Below are positions 7,988 through 16,513 of a stretch of DNA of 40,433 nt, piece by piece (position 1 is the first letter of the stretch; every line of letters begins with the position of its first letter). Made by a program: the position numbers and the translations under genes. The notes beneath the pieces were generated by a model. It had not been told where the DNA came from. It did no database searches and worked only from the letters and a program-made list of their open reading frames with translations. Source of the DNA: Oligoflexia bacterium (GTDB lineage Bacteria > Bdellovibrionota > UBA1018 > CAIMNF01); the NCBI GenBank assembly GCA_903845155.1, contig CAIMWN010000033.1, positions 1 to 40,433 on the forward strand, in the 5' to 3' direction.

Positions 7988-8845
7988 ATGCGATTAAAAA
8001 GTTATACAAGCTCTTCAATTTTAATACTCACTCTCTTTCTATTTCCATCAACACTAAGCCAAGCATCACCAATCAGAGAGGTCACACCAAACTCCAGCAA
8101 ACTCATCCCAATTCACACATCACTCGGCTACTCAACTATACTCGAATTCCAAGAGAAACCAGTTTCATCAATATTAGGTGACCAAGATGCATTCAAATTA
8201 GAGTATGTCGGAAACTCCATCACACTTAAGCCACTCTTCCATAGTGCTAAATCGAATTTATTTATTTATACAGGGTTTGATCGTTTCAACTTTGCGATCA
8301 CCACTACTCCACCACCCAATACTGATTATGTGGTTCGAATCATCAAATCAAAGGATGAAAAACCCTCAAACTCATCGGCTCCTGAGATAACACAATCACC
8401 TTACACCGTAATCCCGTTTAACCTCAAATCTTCCCGAAGTGGATTTACACTGAAAGTGCAAGAGTTGGATCTCGCACGCGATATAAAAAACCCACGCTCA
8501 GCATCTCTCATTAAGTTTGATTTAGCCTCTAATGGGGAAGACCACCAATTTGTACCCGCTTCATTTGGGCTCAAACAGGAAGGTAAATTTCTTGATGTCG
8601 AAGGCATTTATCTTGAAAAAATGACAACATCTAAAAAGCAATCTCCCACCACAGGAGTAATTGCTGTTTTAAATCAACAATGGAAAAGAAGTACTCCCCT
8701 TACCTTAGTCTTTGCATTCGAGCGTGAAATCAAAAATAAAAGGCAATCTAGTCACATTCAGGTCACCTTCAATACGAATCAAAAAACAGTAAAGAAGGAG
8801 AAACTAAATGGCAAAACAGGGCTTTTTCAGGTCCCTCACTCATAA
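7988..8845 (+). CDS. VirB9/TrbG-like outer-complex protein
   Basis: 285 aa with a signal peptide ending near SQA-S (residues 1-26). Residues 45-105 resemble the N-terminal domain of VirB9/TrbG/CagX proteins: LGYSTILEFQEKPVSSILGD, then GNSITLKPLFHSAKSNLFIYT, then DRFNFAI. VirB9 forms part of the periplasmic/outer-membrane core of type IV secretion systems. SD GGAGGT at 7977-7982 sets the start. The 3' end overlaps the VirB10-like gene by 38 bp. The C-terminal half is divergent, so the call is for family resemblance rather than an orthologue. Confidence 0.65.
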   Translation: MRLKSYTSSSILILTLFLFPSTLSQASPIREVTPNSSKLIPIHTSLGYSTILEFQEKPVSSILGDQDAFKLEYVGNSITLKPLFHSAKSNLFIYTGFDRFNFAITTTPPPNTDYVVRIIKSKDEKPSNSSAPEITQSPYTVIPFNLKSSRSGFTLKVQELDLARDIKNPRSASLIKFDLASNGEDHQFVPASFGLKQEGKFLDVEGIYLEKMTTSKKQSPTTGVIAVLNQQWKRSTPLTLVFAFEREIKNKRQSSHIQVTFNTNQKTVKKEKLNGKTGLFQVPHS

Positions 8846-9752
8846 AACCTTCTTTGAACAATCAAGGTTCGCAGCTGAAAAGAGACAAAAACTAAATCTT
8901 AAAATCATTCTCACACTCTTCGGATCATTATTGGGTGTGGTCATGCTAGGAATTGTAATTTTCACACCTAGCGACGACGTAAGACCCACTCAACCGCCTC
9001 CAAAGCTTGAGTACACATCGGGTGTATCACTCCCAAAAGATATAAGTCCTCCAGAACTGCCACGAAATAATACTCAGCGGTTTACAAGTACATCACAGGG
9101 AGCTACCTCAAGCGGTGCCGGGAGCGCATCGGGTAGATCAAGAAATGCAAATCAAGTCATTCGCCGGGGCATGAATGGGAATGACCCTGGCGCATTAGTT
9201 CCAATGGGTTCGGTAATTCGTGCACGATTGATGAATAGTGTTCTCTCGACTAATACAGTAAGCCCTGTGGTTGCGTTAACGCTGCAAGAAGCTCAATCAC
9301 AAGACGGGCTGTCAATTCCACAAGGAACTAAAGTTCTTGGCTCAGCTACCTACGATGACCAGAGTAAACGCATTCAGATTCAGTTTCAAAACCTGATTTA
9401 TGAAGATGGAAGTCAGCACGCTCTTCAAGCAATGGCCGTGATGCCTGACGGATCAGCAGGGCTCAGCGGTGAATACCATTCTGGGGAAGGAAAACGTCAA
9501 CTTGGCCAATTCTTTGGAAATTTTATCGGAGGTCTAGCTGATGGAATGAAAGATCGATCTTCAAGCGGAGGATTCTACGGGGGGTCCATTGAGCCCGGGT
9601 CTATCAAAAACGGCCTCCTGAACGGAGTTTCTATCTCTGCATCAGACGAGGCTAAAACAATTGCGAATGAGATGGGTAGTGAAAAGCCATCTATGTCAAT
9701 TCAAGCGGGATTCCAATTTCAACTATTTCTGCAAAAGGAGTATGTGCCTTGA
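8808..9752 (+). CDS. VirB10/TrbI-like T4SS channel protein
   Basis: 314 aa. A single inner-membrane helix at about residues 30-52 is followed by a proline- and serine/glycine-rich linker (55-125) and a C-terminal TrbI/VirB10 domain: GSVIRARLMNSVLSTN, IPQGTKVLGSATY, RIQIQFQNLIYEDGS and DGSAGLSGEY. VirB10 spans the envelope and senses ATPase energy during DNA transfer. It overlaps both neighbours, forming an operon with the VirB9- and VirD4-like genes. SD AAGGAG precedes the start at 8808. Confidence 0.8.
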   Translation: MAKQGFFRSLTHKTFFEQSRFAAEKRQKLNLKIILTLFGSLLGVVMLGIVIFTPSDDVRPTQPPPKLEYTSGVSLPKDISPPELPRNNTQRFTSTSQGATSSGAGSASGRSRNANQVIRRGMNGNDPGALVPMGSVIRARLMNSVLSTNTVSPVVALTLQEAQSQDGLSIPQGTKVLGSATYDDQSKRIQIQFQNLIYEDGSQHALQAMAVMPDGSAGLSGEYHSGEGKRQLGQFFGNFIGGLADGMKDRSSSGGFYGGSIEPGSIKNGLLNGVSISASDEAKTIANEMGSEKPSMSIQAGFQFQLFLQKEYVP

Positions 9753-11473
9753 ATAAAGATGAAAAAGGAAACGTCTTCAATGAAACCTTCATCTTATGGG
9801 TAATATTTTTAGGGTTTTTAGGCTGGCTCCTCTATAAAGCACTTCAATTATTAAAGCTATTTTACCACGAGCACCACACACAGATTCACTACTTTCTACT
9901 TTCATCCTTAATTCTGATTGTTTTTCCAGTACTGAGCTATTTACATAACCGATTCATTGATTGGGTGGAAACGTTAAAAAACAAAAAAACACCTCCAGCT
10001 CAAATTCTTGTTGGAACCTCTACCAAAACAAAAAAGAAAATTTTCATCGAAGAAAAAGCACGCCTTTACCATACTCAAGTCATTGGAAGTACCGGATCAG
10101 GAAAAACCGAGGGAATTATTCTTCCTTGGATCTTCGATGACATTGAAAATGGACGTGGAATTCTTATCATTGACGGAAAACCGGAAGATAAAACACTCGC
10201 TAAACTCTATGGAAAAATCTCAAAAGAAGGTCGGGAGAAAGATTTTAGGCTGTTCTCGATGGTTCACCCCGAACTCTCTCACGCATTCAACCCCTTCTCC
10301 TACGGTTCGGCCGAAGAGGTCAGTGAGCGCATCTTCTCTTCCTTCGAAACCACAAGCGAGCACTATAAGTCTGTTCAGTTTTCTGGAACATCATCAGTAA
10401 TTGCTCTAATTAAATCACTAGGCATCACACCCAAGGCTGGGCTCATTAGGGAGTTGCTCAGAGATCAGGATTTGCTGAAAGACTGGTCAAAGCAAATTAG
10501 CAGCCCCGAGCTCTATTCGGATCTTGAAAAAATATTGTCTCTTCCTCAAGCTCAATTCCAAAAGGACTTTTCCGGGATTTTGGCTTATCTTGAAAACTTC
10601 ACAAAAGGTGCCGCCGCTAAAAATCTGAATCAAAACTATTCTGACATTCACTTTGAAGAGGCTTTACTAAATAAAAACATCATCTACTTTCAGCTACCCA
10701 CGCTTAAATCACCTACTCTTGCCTCAAATATTGGCAAGCTCGTCATTCAAACCTTTGCGGCAGCTGCAGGAGAGTTTCAAGCGCGCGCACTCAAAGAGCC
10801 TGACCAGATGTTTTCTCTCTATCTTGATGATTTTAACGATTATATGTACCCAGGTTTCGCATCCGTTTCAAATAAAGTGCGCTCAGCAGGCATTGGGATG
10901 ACCTTTGCCCATCAATCTTTAGGAGACCTGAACAAGGTTAGCCCTGAGTTCAAAGACATCATTATTGAAAACACCAATAACAAAATTATTCTCAAAATTA
11001 ATGACCCTGAATCGGCAGATTTCTTTGCAAGCTATATTGGCACTAACTCAACCGAAAAAGTCACTGAACGACAATCAAGAGGGTTTATTGGCACTCAAAA
11101 GTCGGGTGAACAATCAGTTCGTGAAACTGAAGAGTTTATCGTTCACCCGAATGTATTCAAGTCAGAGCTTTCACCCGGCGATGCGGTTGCTATTATCACT
11201 AACCCAAGTGCTCCGAGGAAGATCGAACGAATCAAATGTGAACGCATTAGAATAGATTCATATTCCTTTCTTCCTCCTAAAATTGTGCATAAGGAAATGA
11301 CCTTTATCAACGAGGCAAAGCGCTTTACAGCGGTTAAAAAGGACACCCATGGTACTACACAAAATAACACCGCCGCTCCACCTCAAACCACTACCCCGCC
11401 AGTCTTAGCAGTCTCTCAAGAAATGGCCGCAAACAAAGTAGAAGGAAAACATGTGCATGAACAAACGAATTAA
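9749..11473 (+). CDS. VirD4/TraD-type coupling protein
   Basis: 574 aa. Two N-terminal membrane helices (about 12-36 and 48-66), then an ATPase with Walker A GSTGSGKT at 113-120 and Walker B LYLDDF near 356. A TraM-recognition-like segment (KVRSAGIGMTFAHQSLGDL) follows. Coupling proteins hand relaxase-bound DNA, or effector proteins, to the T4SS channel. The start overlaps the VirB10-like stop by 4 bp. No VirB4/VirB11 ATPase and no relaxase are found nearby, so it may serve mobilisation through another machine or belong to a reduced system. Confidence 0.88.
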   Translation: MNKDEKGNVFNETFILWVIFLGFLGWLLYKALQLLKLFYHEHHTQIHYFLLSSLILIVFPVLSYLHNRFIDWVETLKNKKTPPAQILVGTSTKTKKKIFIEEKARLYHTQVIGSTGSGKTEGIILPWIFDDIENGRGILIIDGKPEDKTLAKLYGKISKEGREKDFRLFSMVHPELSHAFNPFSYGSAEEVSERIFSSFETTSEHYKSVQFSGTSSVIALIKSLGITPKAGLIRELLRDQDLLKDWSKQISSPELYSDLEKILSLPQAQFQKDFSGILAYLENFTKGAAAKNLNQNYSDIHFEEALLNKNIIYFQLPTLKSPTLASNIGKLVIQTFAAAAGEFQARALKEPDQMFSLYLDDFNDYMYPGFASVSNKVRSAGIGMTFAHQSLGDLNKVSPEFKDIIIENTNNKIILKINDPESADFFASYIGTNSTEKVTERQSRGFIGTQKSGEQSVRETEEFIVHPNVFKSELSPGDAVAIITNPSAPRKIERIKCERIRIDSYSFLPPKIVHKEMTFINEAKRFTAVKKDTHGTTQNNTAAPPQTTTPPVLAVSQEMAANKVEGKHVHEQTN

Positions 11474-11915
11474 AACGAATCTGACTCCACTCCCAATACT
11501 CCTGATTCTTCTTCAAGCGTGCAGTACTACCTCATCAGTTGGAACCAGTGCCGGAATCGGTGCTGGTGTGGGCGCAGTAGTCGGAGCCATTGCCGATGCT
11601 GGGCCCAATGGAAAAAACAGATTCAAAAATGTCGTCATTGGTTCTGCAGTCGGAACGATTTTAGGGGCTGGCACAGGGTTAGCCCTCGACCACTATAACC
11701 ACGATCAACGCGAGGATGCGAAAAAGGAAGGGATGAAAGAGGCCGTTGATGAAATGAATAAGCGATTTCAAGCGTCAGCAGGTGGAAATGAACCCCATCT
11801 TGTTCCACCTAAAACTGAAGCCAAATGGATTCCAGATCAGATCAGAGGAAGCACTTTTGTACCGGGGCATTTCGAATACTTAATTGTGTCGCCGGCGCGA
11901 TGGGAAGGTAATTAA
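11451..11915 (+). CDS. Glycine-zipper lipoprotein
   Basis: 154 aa. Signal peptide with lipobox LLQAC near residue 24, followed by a glycine-zipper stretch (GTSAGIGAGVGAVVGAIA and a second GSAVGTILGAGTGLAL), which often inserts in or contacts membranes. Start ATG at 11451 has SD GAAGG about 6 bp upstream; another ATG two codons later is possible. It overlaps the coupling-protein gene by 23 bp and the next gene by 1 bp. Its place in a T4SS-like operon suggests a VirB7-like outer-membrane anchor, by inference only. Confidence 0.75.
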   Translation: MCMNKRIKTNLTPLPILLILLQACSTTSSVGTSAGIGAGVGAVVGAIADAGPNGKNRFKNVVIGSAVGTILGAGTGLALDHYNHDQREDAKKEGMKEAVDEMNKRFQASAGGNEPHLVPPKTEAKWIPDQIRGSTFVPGHFEYLIVSPARWEGN

Positions 11916-12730
11916 TGCGAAAGAAACTTCACGAGCAAACTCCAAGAATCGGTCCACGTGACGTTAAAATATTGGAGGAGATATGGAGTTACGGATTTCG
12001 TACTTACGATGAACTGCACTCACGCTTCCTTAAAAACTACTCCAAGTCTTGGGGGTATCGAATCCTAAAGCGACTCACTCTTTTAGGGTATGTAGACGAA
12101 TATAGCGACCCCAAAGGTAACCTAATCGGCTGGAAAAGCGGCAGAACGAATTGTCTGCCTGACTATCTAAAGAGTGCAAAAAATCTCATCCCAACTGCTA
12201 AATCACCAAAATACTTCTCAAACTTCGAGCATGATCTCGCCTTAAGACTCGTCCTTGATGAGTTTAAAAAACTTCCCATCACTTCAGAAGTCAGTACCGA
12301 ACACGAACTTAGACGAAAAGCCTTATCGAGTATGAAGGGATATTCTAAGAGGGACTTAAACGAAATTTCATCAAAAATTCCAGACGGGCGATTCAAGTTA
12401 AAACTTGGTCAAAAGGAGTTCATTGTTGCACTTGAGATTGAGTTAACCCAGAAAACAGATGAGCGAATCCAATCAAAGCTTGAGCACTATATTGCGAAAA
12501 GCAGCTATGATTTTGTTCTTTATACTTGCGGAAATCAAGCCACTCTCAATGCAGTTTTACGAAATTATCAGCATGTACTTGCGCACTCCCCGAAGGTAAA
12601 ATTCTCCTCGAAGCGAAATCCGATCTACTTTTGCTCTCTTCTTGAGTGCAAAGAGAATCTAGTAGATGCAAAAATTTTCAGCACTCACGATAGTTTTAAA
12701 CTTTCACAGTTCTTAGCATCTCAGGTTTAA
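11915..12730 (+). CDS. Replic_Relax-like protein (replication/relaxation family)
   Basis: 271 aa. N-terminal winged-helix-like region (RDVKILEEIWSYGFRTYDEL...YRILKRLTLLGYVDEY), a central FEHDLALRLVLDEF helix, then IPDGRFKL and ALEIELTQKTDERIQSKLEHY, which has the look of the nuclease-like half of Replic_Relax proteins found near relaxase genes on plasmids and ICEs. Probable DNA-binding accessory protein for transfer or replication. It is the last gene of the T4SS-like operon and lies directly before a palindrome-rich non-coding stretch. Family call moderate. Confidence 0.55.
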   Translation: MRKKLHEQTPRIGPRDVKILEEIWSYGFRTYDELHSRFLKNYSKSWGYRILKRLTLLGYVDEYSDPKGNLIGWKSGRTNCLPDYLKSAKNLIPTAKSPKYFSNFEHDLALRLVLDEFKKLPITSEVSTEHELRRKALSSMKGYSKRDLNEISSKIPDGRFKLKLGQKEFIVALEIELTQKTDERIQSKLEHYIAKSSYDFVLYTCGNQATLNAVLRNYQHVLAHSPKVKFSSKRNPIYFCSLLECKENLVDAKIFSTHDSFKLSQFLASQV

Positions 12731-12734
12731 ATCA

Positions 12735-13032
12735 ACGTCACGCTGTGACGTCAAAACGTACATCCAATAAAACAAAAAAATCTTTACTAAGTGACTGATA
12801 TCAAAGGCCGCTGCTGCTTATTTTTAAAGGGGAACTGCCCCTTGATCGCTCCTGACCACTCCCCCTCCACGATGTTACTGGAAAGTGGTCAGGAGCTAGT
12901 GTCAGTAATATAAAAATAAGCAGCAGCGGAAGAACATAGAAATTAAATCAAATATCTATCATTAGGAAGGGAAGGAGAAGACAACCCCCAACACCCCCAA
13001 GAATAAATTCTTGTTGCCCGTTTTCTTCTCCT
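12735..13032. repeat. Nested palindromes in non-coding gap, candidate oriT or structured RNA
   Basis: The 349-bp gap 12731-13079 has no convincing ORF but several perfect inverted repeats. They are ACGTCAC-GCT-GTGACGT at 12735-12751; a 19-bp pair at 12808-12826 and 12911-12929; inside it AAGGGG/CCCCTT at 12827-12843 and a 13-bp pair GCTCCTGACCACT/AGTGGTCAGGAGC at 12848-12860 and 12884-12896; and AGGAGAAGA/TCTTCTCCT at 12973-12981 and 13024-13032 enclosing CAAGAAT-AA-ATTCTTG at 12998-13013. The position after a coupling-protein operon fits a transfer origin. A MITE-like unit or a regulatory RNA are alternatives. Confidence 0.6.
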
Positions 13033-13079
13033 CAACACCTCATCTTTACCCGTCAAAAAAAAACAGAATGGAGTAAAAA

Positions 13080-13412
13080 ATGAAACACCTACTTGAGCAA
13101 AAGATGATTCTAGCTACCCTCATTCATGCGACCTTTTTAGTTGCCATCATCAGTTACGCCCACGCATACACACCGACAACCGTTGAACTTTACGATGAGT
13201 CTCTTGATAAGAGCAGTGATGTTCCTGCATCACTTCCGGTCAGCGTGCCTCCAAGCCCGGACGATCTCGAAGGACTATCAGAGATTCATTCCGGCCCAGC
13301 TCCATCACCGACTCCATCTGCGCTCAAGGTCTGCAAGGATCTGGTAACGAACCACGGTTACAAAGTGTACAGCGTTAATAAACAAGCCACTCACAAAGTC
13401 AAAAAGCAGTAA
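13080..13412 (+). CDS. Small secreted protein of unknown function
   Basis: 110 aa. Signal peptide with cleavage probably after SYAHA (residue 29). The mature part is short, acidic and proline-rich (PASLPVSVPPSPDDLE, PAPSPTPSA), with one cysteine and a lysine-rich tail. SD GGAG at 13071-13074 supports the start. It follows the palindromic gap and precedes a second structured region, so it may be regulated by either. I do not recognise the family. Confidence 0.6.
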   Translation: MKHLLEQKMILATLIHATFLVAIISYAHAYTPTTVELYDESLDKSSDVPASLPVSVPPSPDDLEGLSEIHSGPAPSPTPSALKVCKDLVTNHGYKVYSVNKQATHKVKKQ

Positions 13413-13502
13413 TCCAATTTTGATTTCATCTTAAAGCCCAGTTCGTCTTCTTTCGTTTTTTAGTTGTCGGTGGTCTACGCATTCATTCTTTTCAAGTCCT
13501 CC

Positions 13503-13646
13503 GGCATTAGCCGCGCCAAATACTTTGTCACGGCTAGTGCCCGATGAGCATAGCTCACGGTTGTCGGCCTTGGAATGAACGCTACGCCTGCCCTGTTTGG
13601 GATCAGCCCCCTTCTCCGGTTCTACGAAAGGGGAGCTGATCTCAAA
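13503..13646 (+). other. Structured leader or origin-like region
   Basis: Gap 13413-13669. Three stem-loops in a row: GGCATTAGCCG (13503-13513) with CGGCTAGTGCC (13531-13541), one G-T wobble; TGAGC-ATA-GCTCA (13545-13557); and a long stem TTTGGGATCAGC (13596-13607) with GCTGATCTCAAA (13635-13646), continued inward by CCCCTT/AAGGGG. It ends 23 bp before the next gene. A structured 5' UTR of that gene or a plasmid-type origin are both possible. A minus-strand ORF across it looks like a shadow. Confidence 0.4.
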
Positions 13647-13669
13647 CCAACAAGCTCCAAAAAAACAAT

Positions 13670-14113
13670 ATGAACTTAACCAAAACTGAAATCGAACAAA
13701 AATTAGAACAACTCGCTTTTGATCGCACCACTCCATTTTGCTACTCGTGCTACAAAGATGCACCCACTGGTACATGTAAAGCCTGCATGAGTGACGACCT
13801 CATGAGATGCCTACCTGTAGTAGGAGTTGAATATGGAACTAACTGGGTAATCAAACATATCCTTCAGGAAGAACTCACTCCGGTTAATCTCGATGAAGCT
13901 TTTGAGGAGTCAGTTCGTGGATGTTATGAAGAGCAAACCACTGCGGGCTGGATGACACTGGATACAGTGAGCATTATGAAAGAAATGGATTCGGTTTCTT
14001 GGGGGTGCGCTCAATCTGAATGGGAATCTCAAGAGGCAGAAGAAGGAACGATCATCTCTTTTGATGCTGGGGCGACTTATTACTACGCATCAGATATTGA
14101 AACTCTTTTATAA
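13670..14113 (+). CDS. Zinc-ribbon protein typical of mobile elements
   Basis: 147 aa, soluble and acidic. The N-terminus has FCYSCY and CKACMSDDLMRCLP, two CxxC pairs spaced like a zinc ribbon. The remainder (GVEYGTNWVI, LDEAFEESVRGCY, GWMTLDTVSIMKEMDSVSW, SFDAGATYYY) reads like a well-conserved hypothetical protein I associate with plasmids and integrative elements, but I cannot name a function. No clear SD precedes the ATG; the structured region upstream may control it. Confidence 0.65.
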   Translation: MNLTKTEIEQKLEQLAFDRTTPFCYSCYKDAPTGTCKACMSDDLMRCLPVVGVEYGTNWVIKHILQEELTPVNLDEAFEESVRGCYEEQTTAGWMTLDTVSIMKEMDSVSWGCAQSEWESQEAEEGTIISFDAGATYYYASDIETLL

Positions 14114-14139
14114 TCTCTTTTACAGACTCCAAGTTTAAA

Positions 14140-14799
14140 TTAACTTGGCGTCTGATTTGAATTTCCGAAATCAAAATCAGTGAGTTTTAATCCTGAGGTA
14201 TCTGTATTCTGCCACAAAATAACTATCTTGATGCCTTCAATATAAATGAGGCTTGAGTCCTCCCCGTGGAATATCTTATCTCCAAAAAAATGAGAGTTCT
14301 TTACGAAATCACTTTTAAGACTGCTAGATGCCTCTAAATGTATTTTATGAATTCGTTCATAGGGACTCTTAGCCAGTTTTTCTAGGGACTTATTTTTTCT
14401 AACAAGATACTCGGCTGAGTATTGCATGGTCCAAAAATTAAACGGCAGGTCTAAATTTCGGTACTCATTTAAAGAATACCAGTTAAACCAAAATCGACCA
14501 TCACTGGTTAATCGTTCGCCTTTATTCCAGTGCAACGCTGGGTGCTCTAAGACTACTTTTGGCACACCCTCCTCCGCTGGAGTCACCGTGTAAAATGCAA
14601 TTCCAAAATTGTTGGCTCTTCTTTCTTTTAAGAACTCAAAATAAGTTCCATCACGCATTGAAACATAAAGACCATTCCAAGACTCATCTGGTGTTACGAC
14701 ATGTTGTTCTTTCGAAAATGGCTTATCTTTAAATTCTGCCGCAATTGTTCCATATGCATCCTTTGTACATCCAAAATACAGGTGATCTAAAAAAATCAT
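14140..14799 (-). CDS. DUF5829-like / VOC-like protein, third cistron of the abiE operon
   Basis: 219 aa, soluble. The N-terminus MIFLDHLYFGCTKDAY and the later SWNGLYVSMRDGTYFEFL resemble DUF5829-type proteins related to the glyoxalase/VOC fold; this is a weak match from memory. Its ATG overlaps the AbiEii stop by 4 bp (ATGA), the same spacing as between AbiEi and AbiEii, so it is probably co-translated with the toxin-antitoxin pair. Role unknown: it might modify or neutralise the toxin, or be a passenger. Confidence 0.6.
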   Translation of the reverse strand: MIFLDHLYFGCTKDAYGTIAAEFKDKPFSKEQHVVTPDESWNGLYVSMRDGTYFEFLKERRANNFGIAFYTVTPAEEGVPKVVLEHPALHWNKGERLTSDGRFWFNWYSLNEYRNLDLPFNFWTMQYSAEYLVRKNKSLEKLAKSPYERIHKIHLEASSSLKSDFVKNSHFFGDKIFHGEDSSLIYIEGIKIVILWQNTDTSGLKLTDFDFGNSNQTPS

Positions 14800-15731
14800 A
14801 CGGCTCTCAATTTATTTACCAGTTCTTTATTCTGCAATTCGAGCTTGGCTGGATTATTGGTTTTCAGTGTCTGAATATTTTGCAACTTCCATTGAATACC
14901 TGGAAAATCTTTTGCATGTTCAACATCCAACAAATCCCATTTCGGACTGCCCTCCGCAAACGAAATAAGGAAATTCTTATGTGCCTCGGTTAAGTTTGCA
15001 TGAATGCTACTTACCAGTTGAGTTCTAGCCTTCAAAAGCACATTTAATGGAATCACCTCAGGTGTCATTGATTTGAAGGTTTTTTCGTATGCAACTGATA
15101 TGTCCTTTTGGGTTGAAAATAGAACTTCTTGAAGTGGTCTGCCTGTACAAAGCAGATAAGATATAAAAAGAGACATCAACTTACCATCAATTTTTGATTT
15201 TTCGAAGAACATCTTCACATCAAATAAATCTCTAGGATGTTGCCTGTCGAGTGCCGCACAAAACTTGCCAGCATAGTTTTCGTTTTTAGTAAGCACTGGG
15301 CACTTAATGTCTTTTTGAAACACCTCTTGCGCTAAACCGCAAAGAGATAAGTTCTTGGGTTTTTCAAGGGTTCCGCGAATAACAAAGTTCGGTTCGATCA
15401 CTACCCCAGTTTTTCCAACGAGCAAATTCAACTTTTGAGTAAGTGAATTGCCGCCTACTCTTGTGAGCAAAGTTTTTGACTTTGGTATAGTTGCTTCTAG
15501 CTTTTTTGCGATGCGATTAAGTGCCTCAGAAATTTTAATCTGGGATTCTTCATACGACTCAATAGGAAGATAAACCAGATCAATATCCACCGACAGCCTG
15601 GGGAAATTTTCCAAAAATAAGTTGATTGCAGTACCACCCTTCAAAGCAAAGCACTCTTCTTGAAAAACCACAGGCAGACACTCAACCATTAAATTTGCTT
15701 GCTTAAGAAATGGGCTATCTTCGTAGATCAT
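14796..15731 (-). CDS. abiEii: AbiEii-type nucleotidyltransferase toxin
   Basis: 311 aa. Nucleotidyltransferase of the AbiEii/AbiGii toxin family: LKGGTAINLF near residue 30 with the acidic pair SVDIDLVY near 48-55, and the downstream AGKFCAALDRQHPRDLFDVKMF block. Known AbiEii-family toxins act as GTP-dependent or tRNA-modifying nucleotidyltransferases that stop growth, contributing to phage abortive infection and element stability. Translationally coupled to AbiEi by ATGA overlap. Catalytic motifs look intact. Confidence 0.88.
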   Translation of the reverse strand: MIYEDSPFLKQANLMVECLPVVFQEECFALKGGTAINLFLENFPRLSVDIDLVYLPIESYEESQIKISEALNRIAKKLEATIPKSKTLLTRVGGNSLTQKLNLLVGKTGVVIEPNFVIRGTLEKPKNLSLCGLAQEVFQKDIKCPVLTKNENYAGKFCAALDRQHPRDLFDVKMFFEKSKIDGKLMSLFISYLLCTGRPLQEVLFSTQKDISVAYEKTFKSMTPEVIPLNVLLKARTQLVSSIHANLTEAHKNFLISFAEGSPKWDLLDVEHAKDFPGIQWKLQNIQTLKTNNPAKLELQNKELVNKLRAV

Positions 15732-16507
15732 GCGCTCACCTCTGAATTGCGAGGAACAGTAATAAGGTATTCGGCATCAAAAACCCCATTTGGCTCGATT
15801 ACTTTTTTACCTACCCCCAAGTTAATCTTTGTTTTATTGATTTCCTTATACCATGCATGATTTGCTTCGCGCGCTAAGTACAAGAAAAGACGTTTCACTT
15901 TGAATGACTTACAACACTCAAGATGACTTTGAATTACTTTTGGACGAAGTGTAGAGAGTTGAATAAATAAGGCTTGAACCGATTGAAGCTCTCTTTTTTG
16001 AGGGACTTCAGCAAGTAACTCTAGAATCGCCCTTTCTCTTGAAGCTATTTTTAATTTAAACGAATTTATTTTTGTTTCAAAAAATGTCTGTACTGGTTCT
16101 TTTGAAAATAAACCGCTTTGTGAAAAATGAGGCCGCATATTCAAAGCTTCATTAAAAGCCCACTTGGGTAGCTTTGATCTCTGGGTTCCATATAAGTAAA
16201 TGTCTTTTATTTTTGATTGAGGCACTTGATCCATCACTCCATGCAGCTCTAATGCACTTTCTGCGCCTACATGGATTTCGAGTTTTAGCTGTGATTGAAT
16301 TGCTTCAATGGCAGCCATCCAATCAAGATGATCCCCCACTTTAAAATAGGCTCCTGTACCGATTCGCTTTAACCAACTCGATTCAACATATCGCTGAATC
16401 AAGCTGTCACTCACTCCCTGCAAATGCAGCCACGGTGTGGTTGCAATCAAGTTTTGAGGCCATTTTTCAAAAAGTCTGTTTATTTTAGACCCTGTAGAAA
16501 CACTCAT
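15728..16507 (-). CDS. abiEi: AbiEi-type antitoxin/autorepressor
   Basis: 259 aa. N-terminal winged-helix region (WLHLQGVSDSLIQRYVESSWLKRIGTGAYF) followed by the AbiEi core with VGAESALELHG and the SRERAILELLAEV segment. In known type IV systems AbiEi represses its own promoter by binding inverted repeats and antagonises the AbiEii effect. Here two GTTTATAAAC-like repeats lie upstream. A -10-like TATAAT ends 6 bp before the ATG, so the mRNA may be leaderless. Confidence 0.85.
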   Translation of the reverse strand: MSVSTGSKINRLFEKWPQNLIATTPWLHLQGVSDSLIQRYVESSWLKRIGTGAYFKVGDHLDWMAAIEAIQSQLKLEIHVGAESALELHGVMDQVPQSKIKDIYLYGTQRSKLPKWAFNEALNMRPHFSQSGLFSKEPVQTFFETKINSFKLKIASRERAILELLAEVPQKRELQSVQALFIQLSTLRPKVIQSHLECCKSFKVKRLFLYLAREANHAWYKEINKTKINLGVGKKVIEPNGVFDAEYLITVPRNSEVSA

Positions 16508-16513
16508 AGTATG

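Noticed and set aside
7900-8000. A third tRNA-Val fragment that would bound the left accessory block
   Set aside because: Searched by eye for the TCGAACTCCCGACC core near the tpm/VirB9 junction; none found, so the left end of that block stays undefined.
7945-8390. Two plus-strand ORFs overlapping the VirB9-like gene
   Set aside because: Shadow frames of a gene with a signal peptide and good SD.
13431-13775. 114-aa minus-strand ORF
   Set aside because: Covers the stem-loop region and the start of the zinc-ribbon gene; composition (many Cys/Trp/Ser) looks random.
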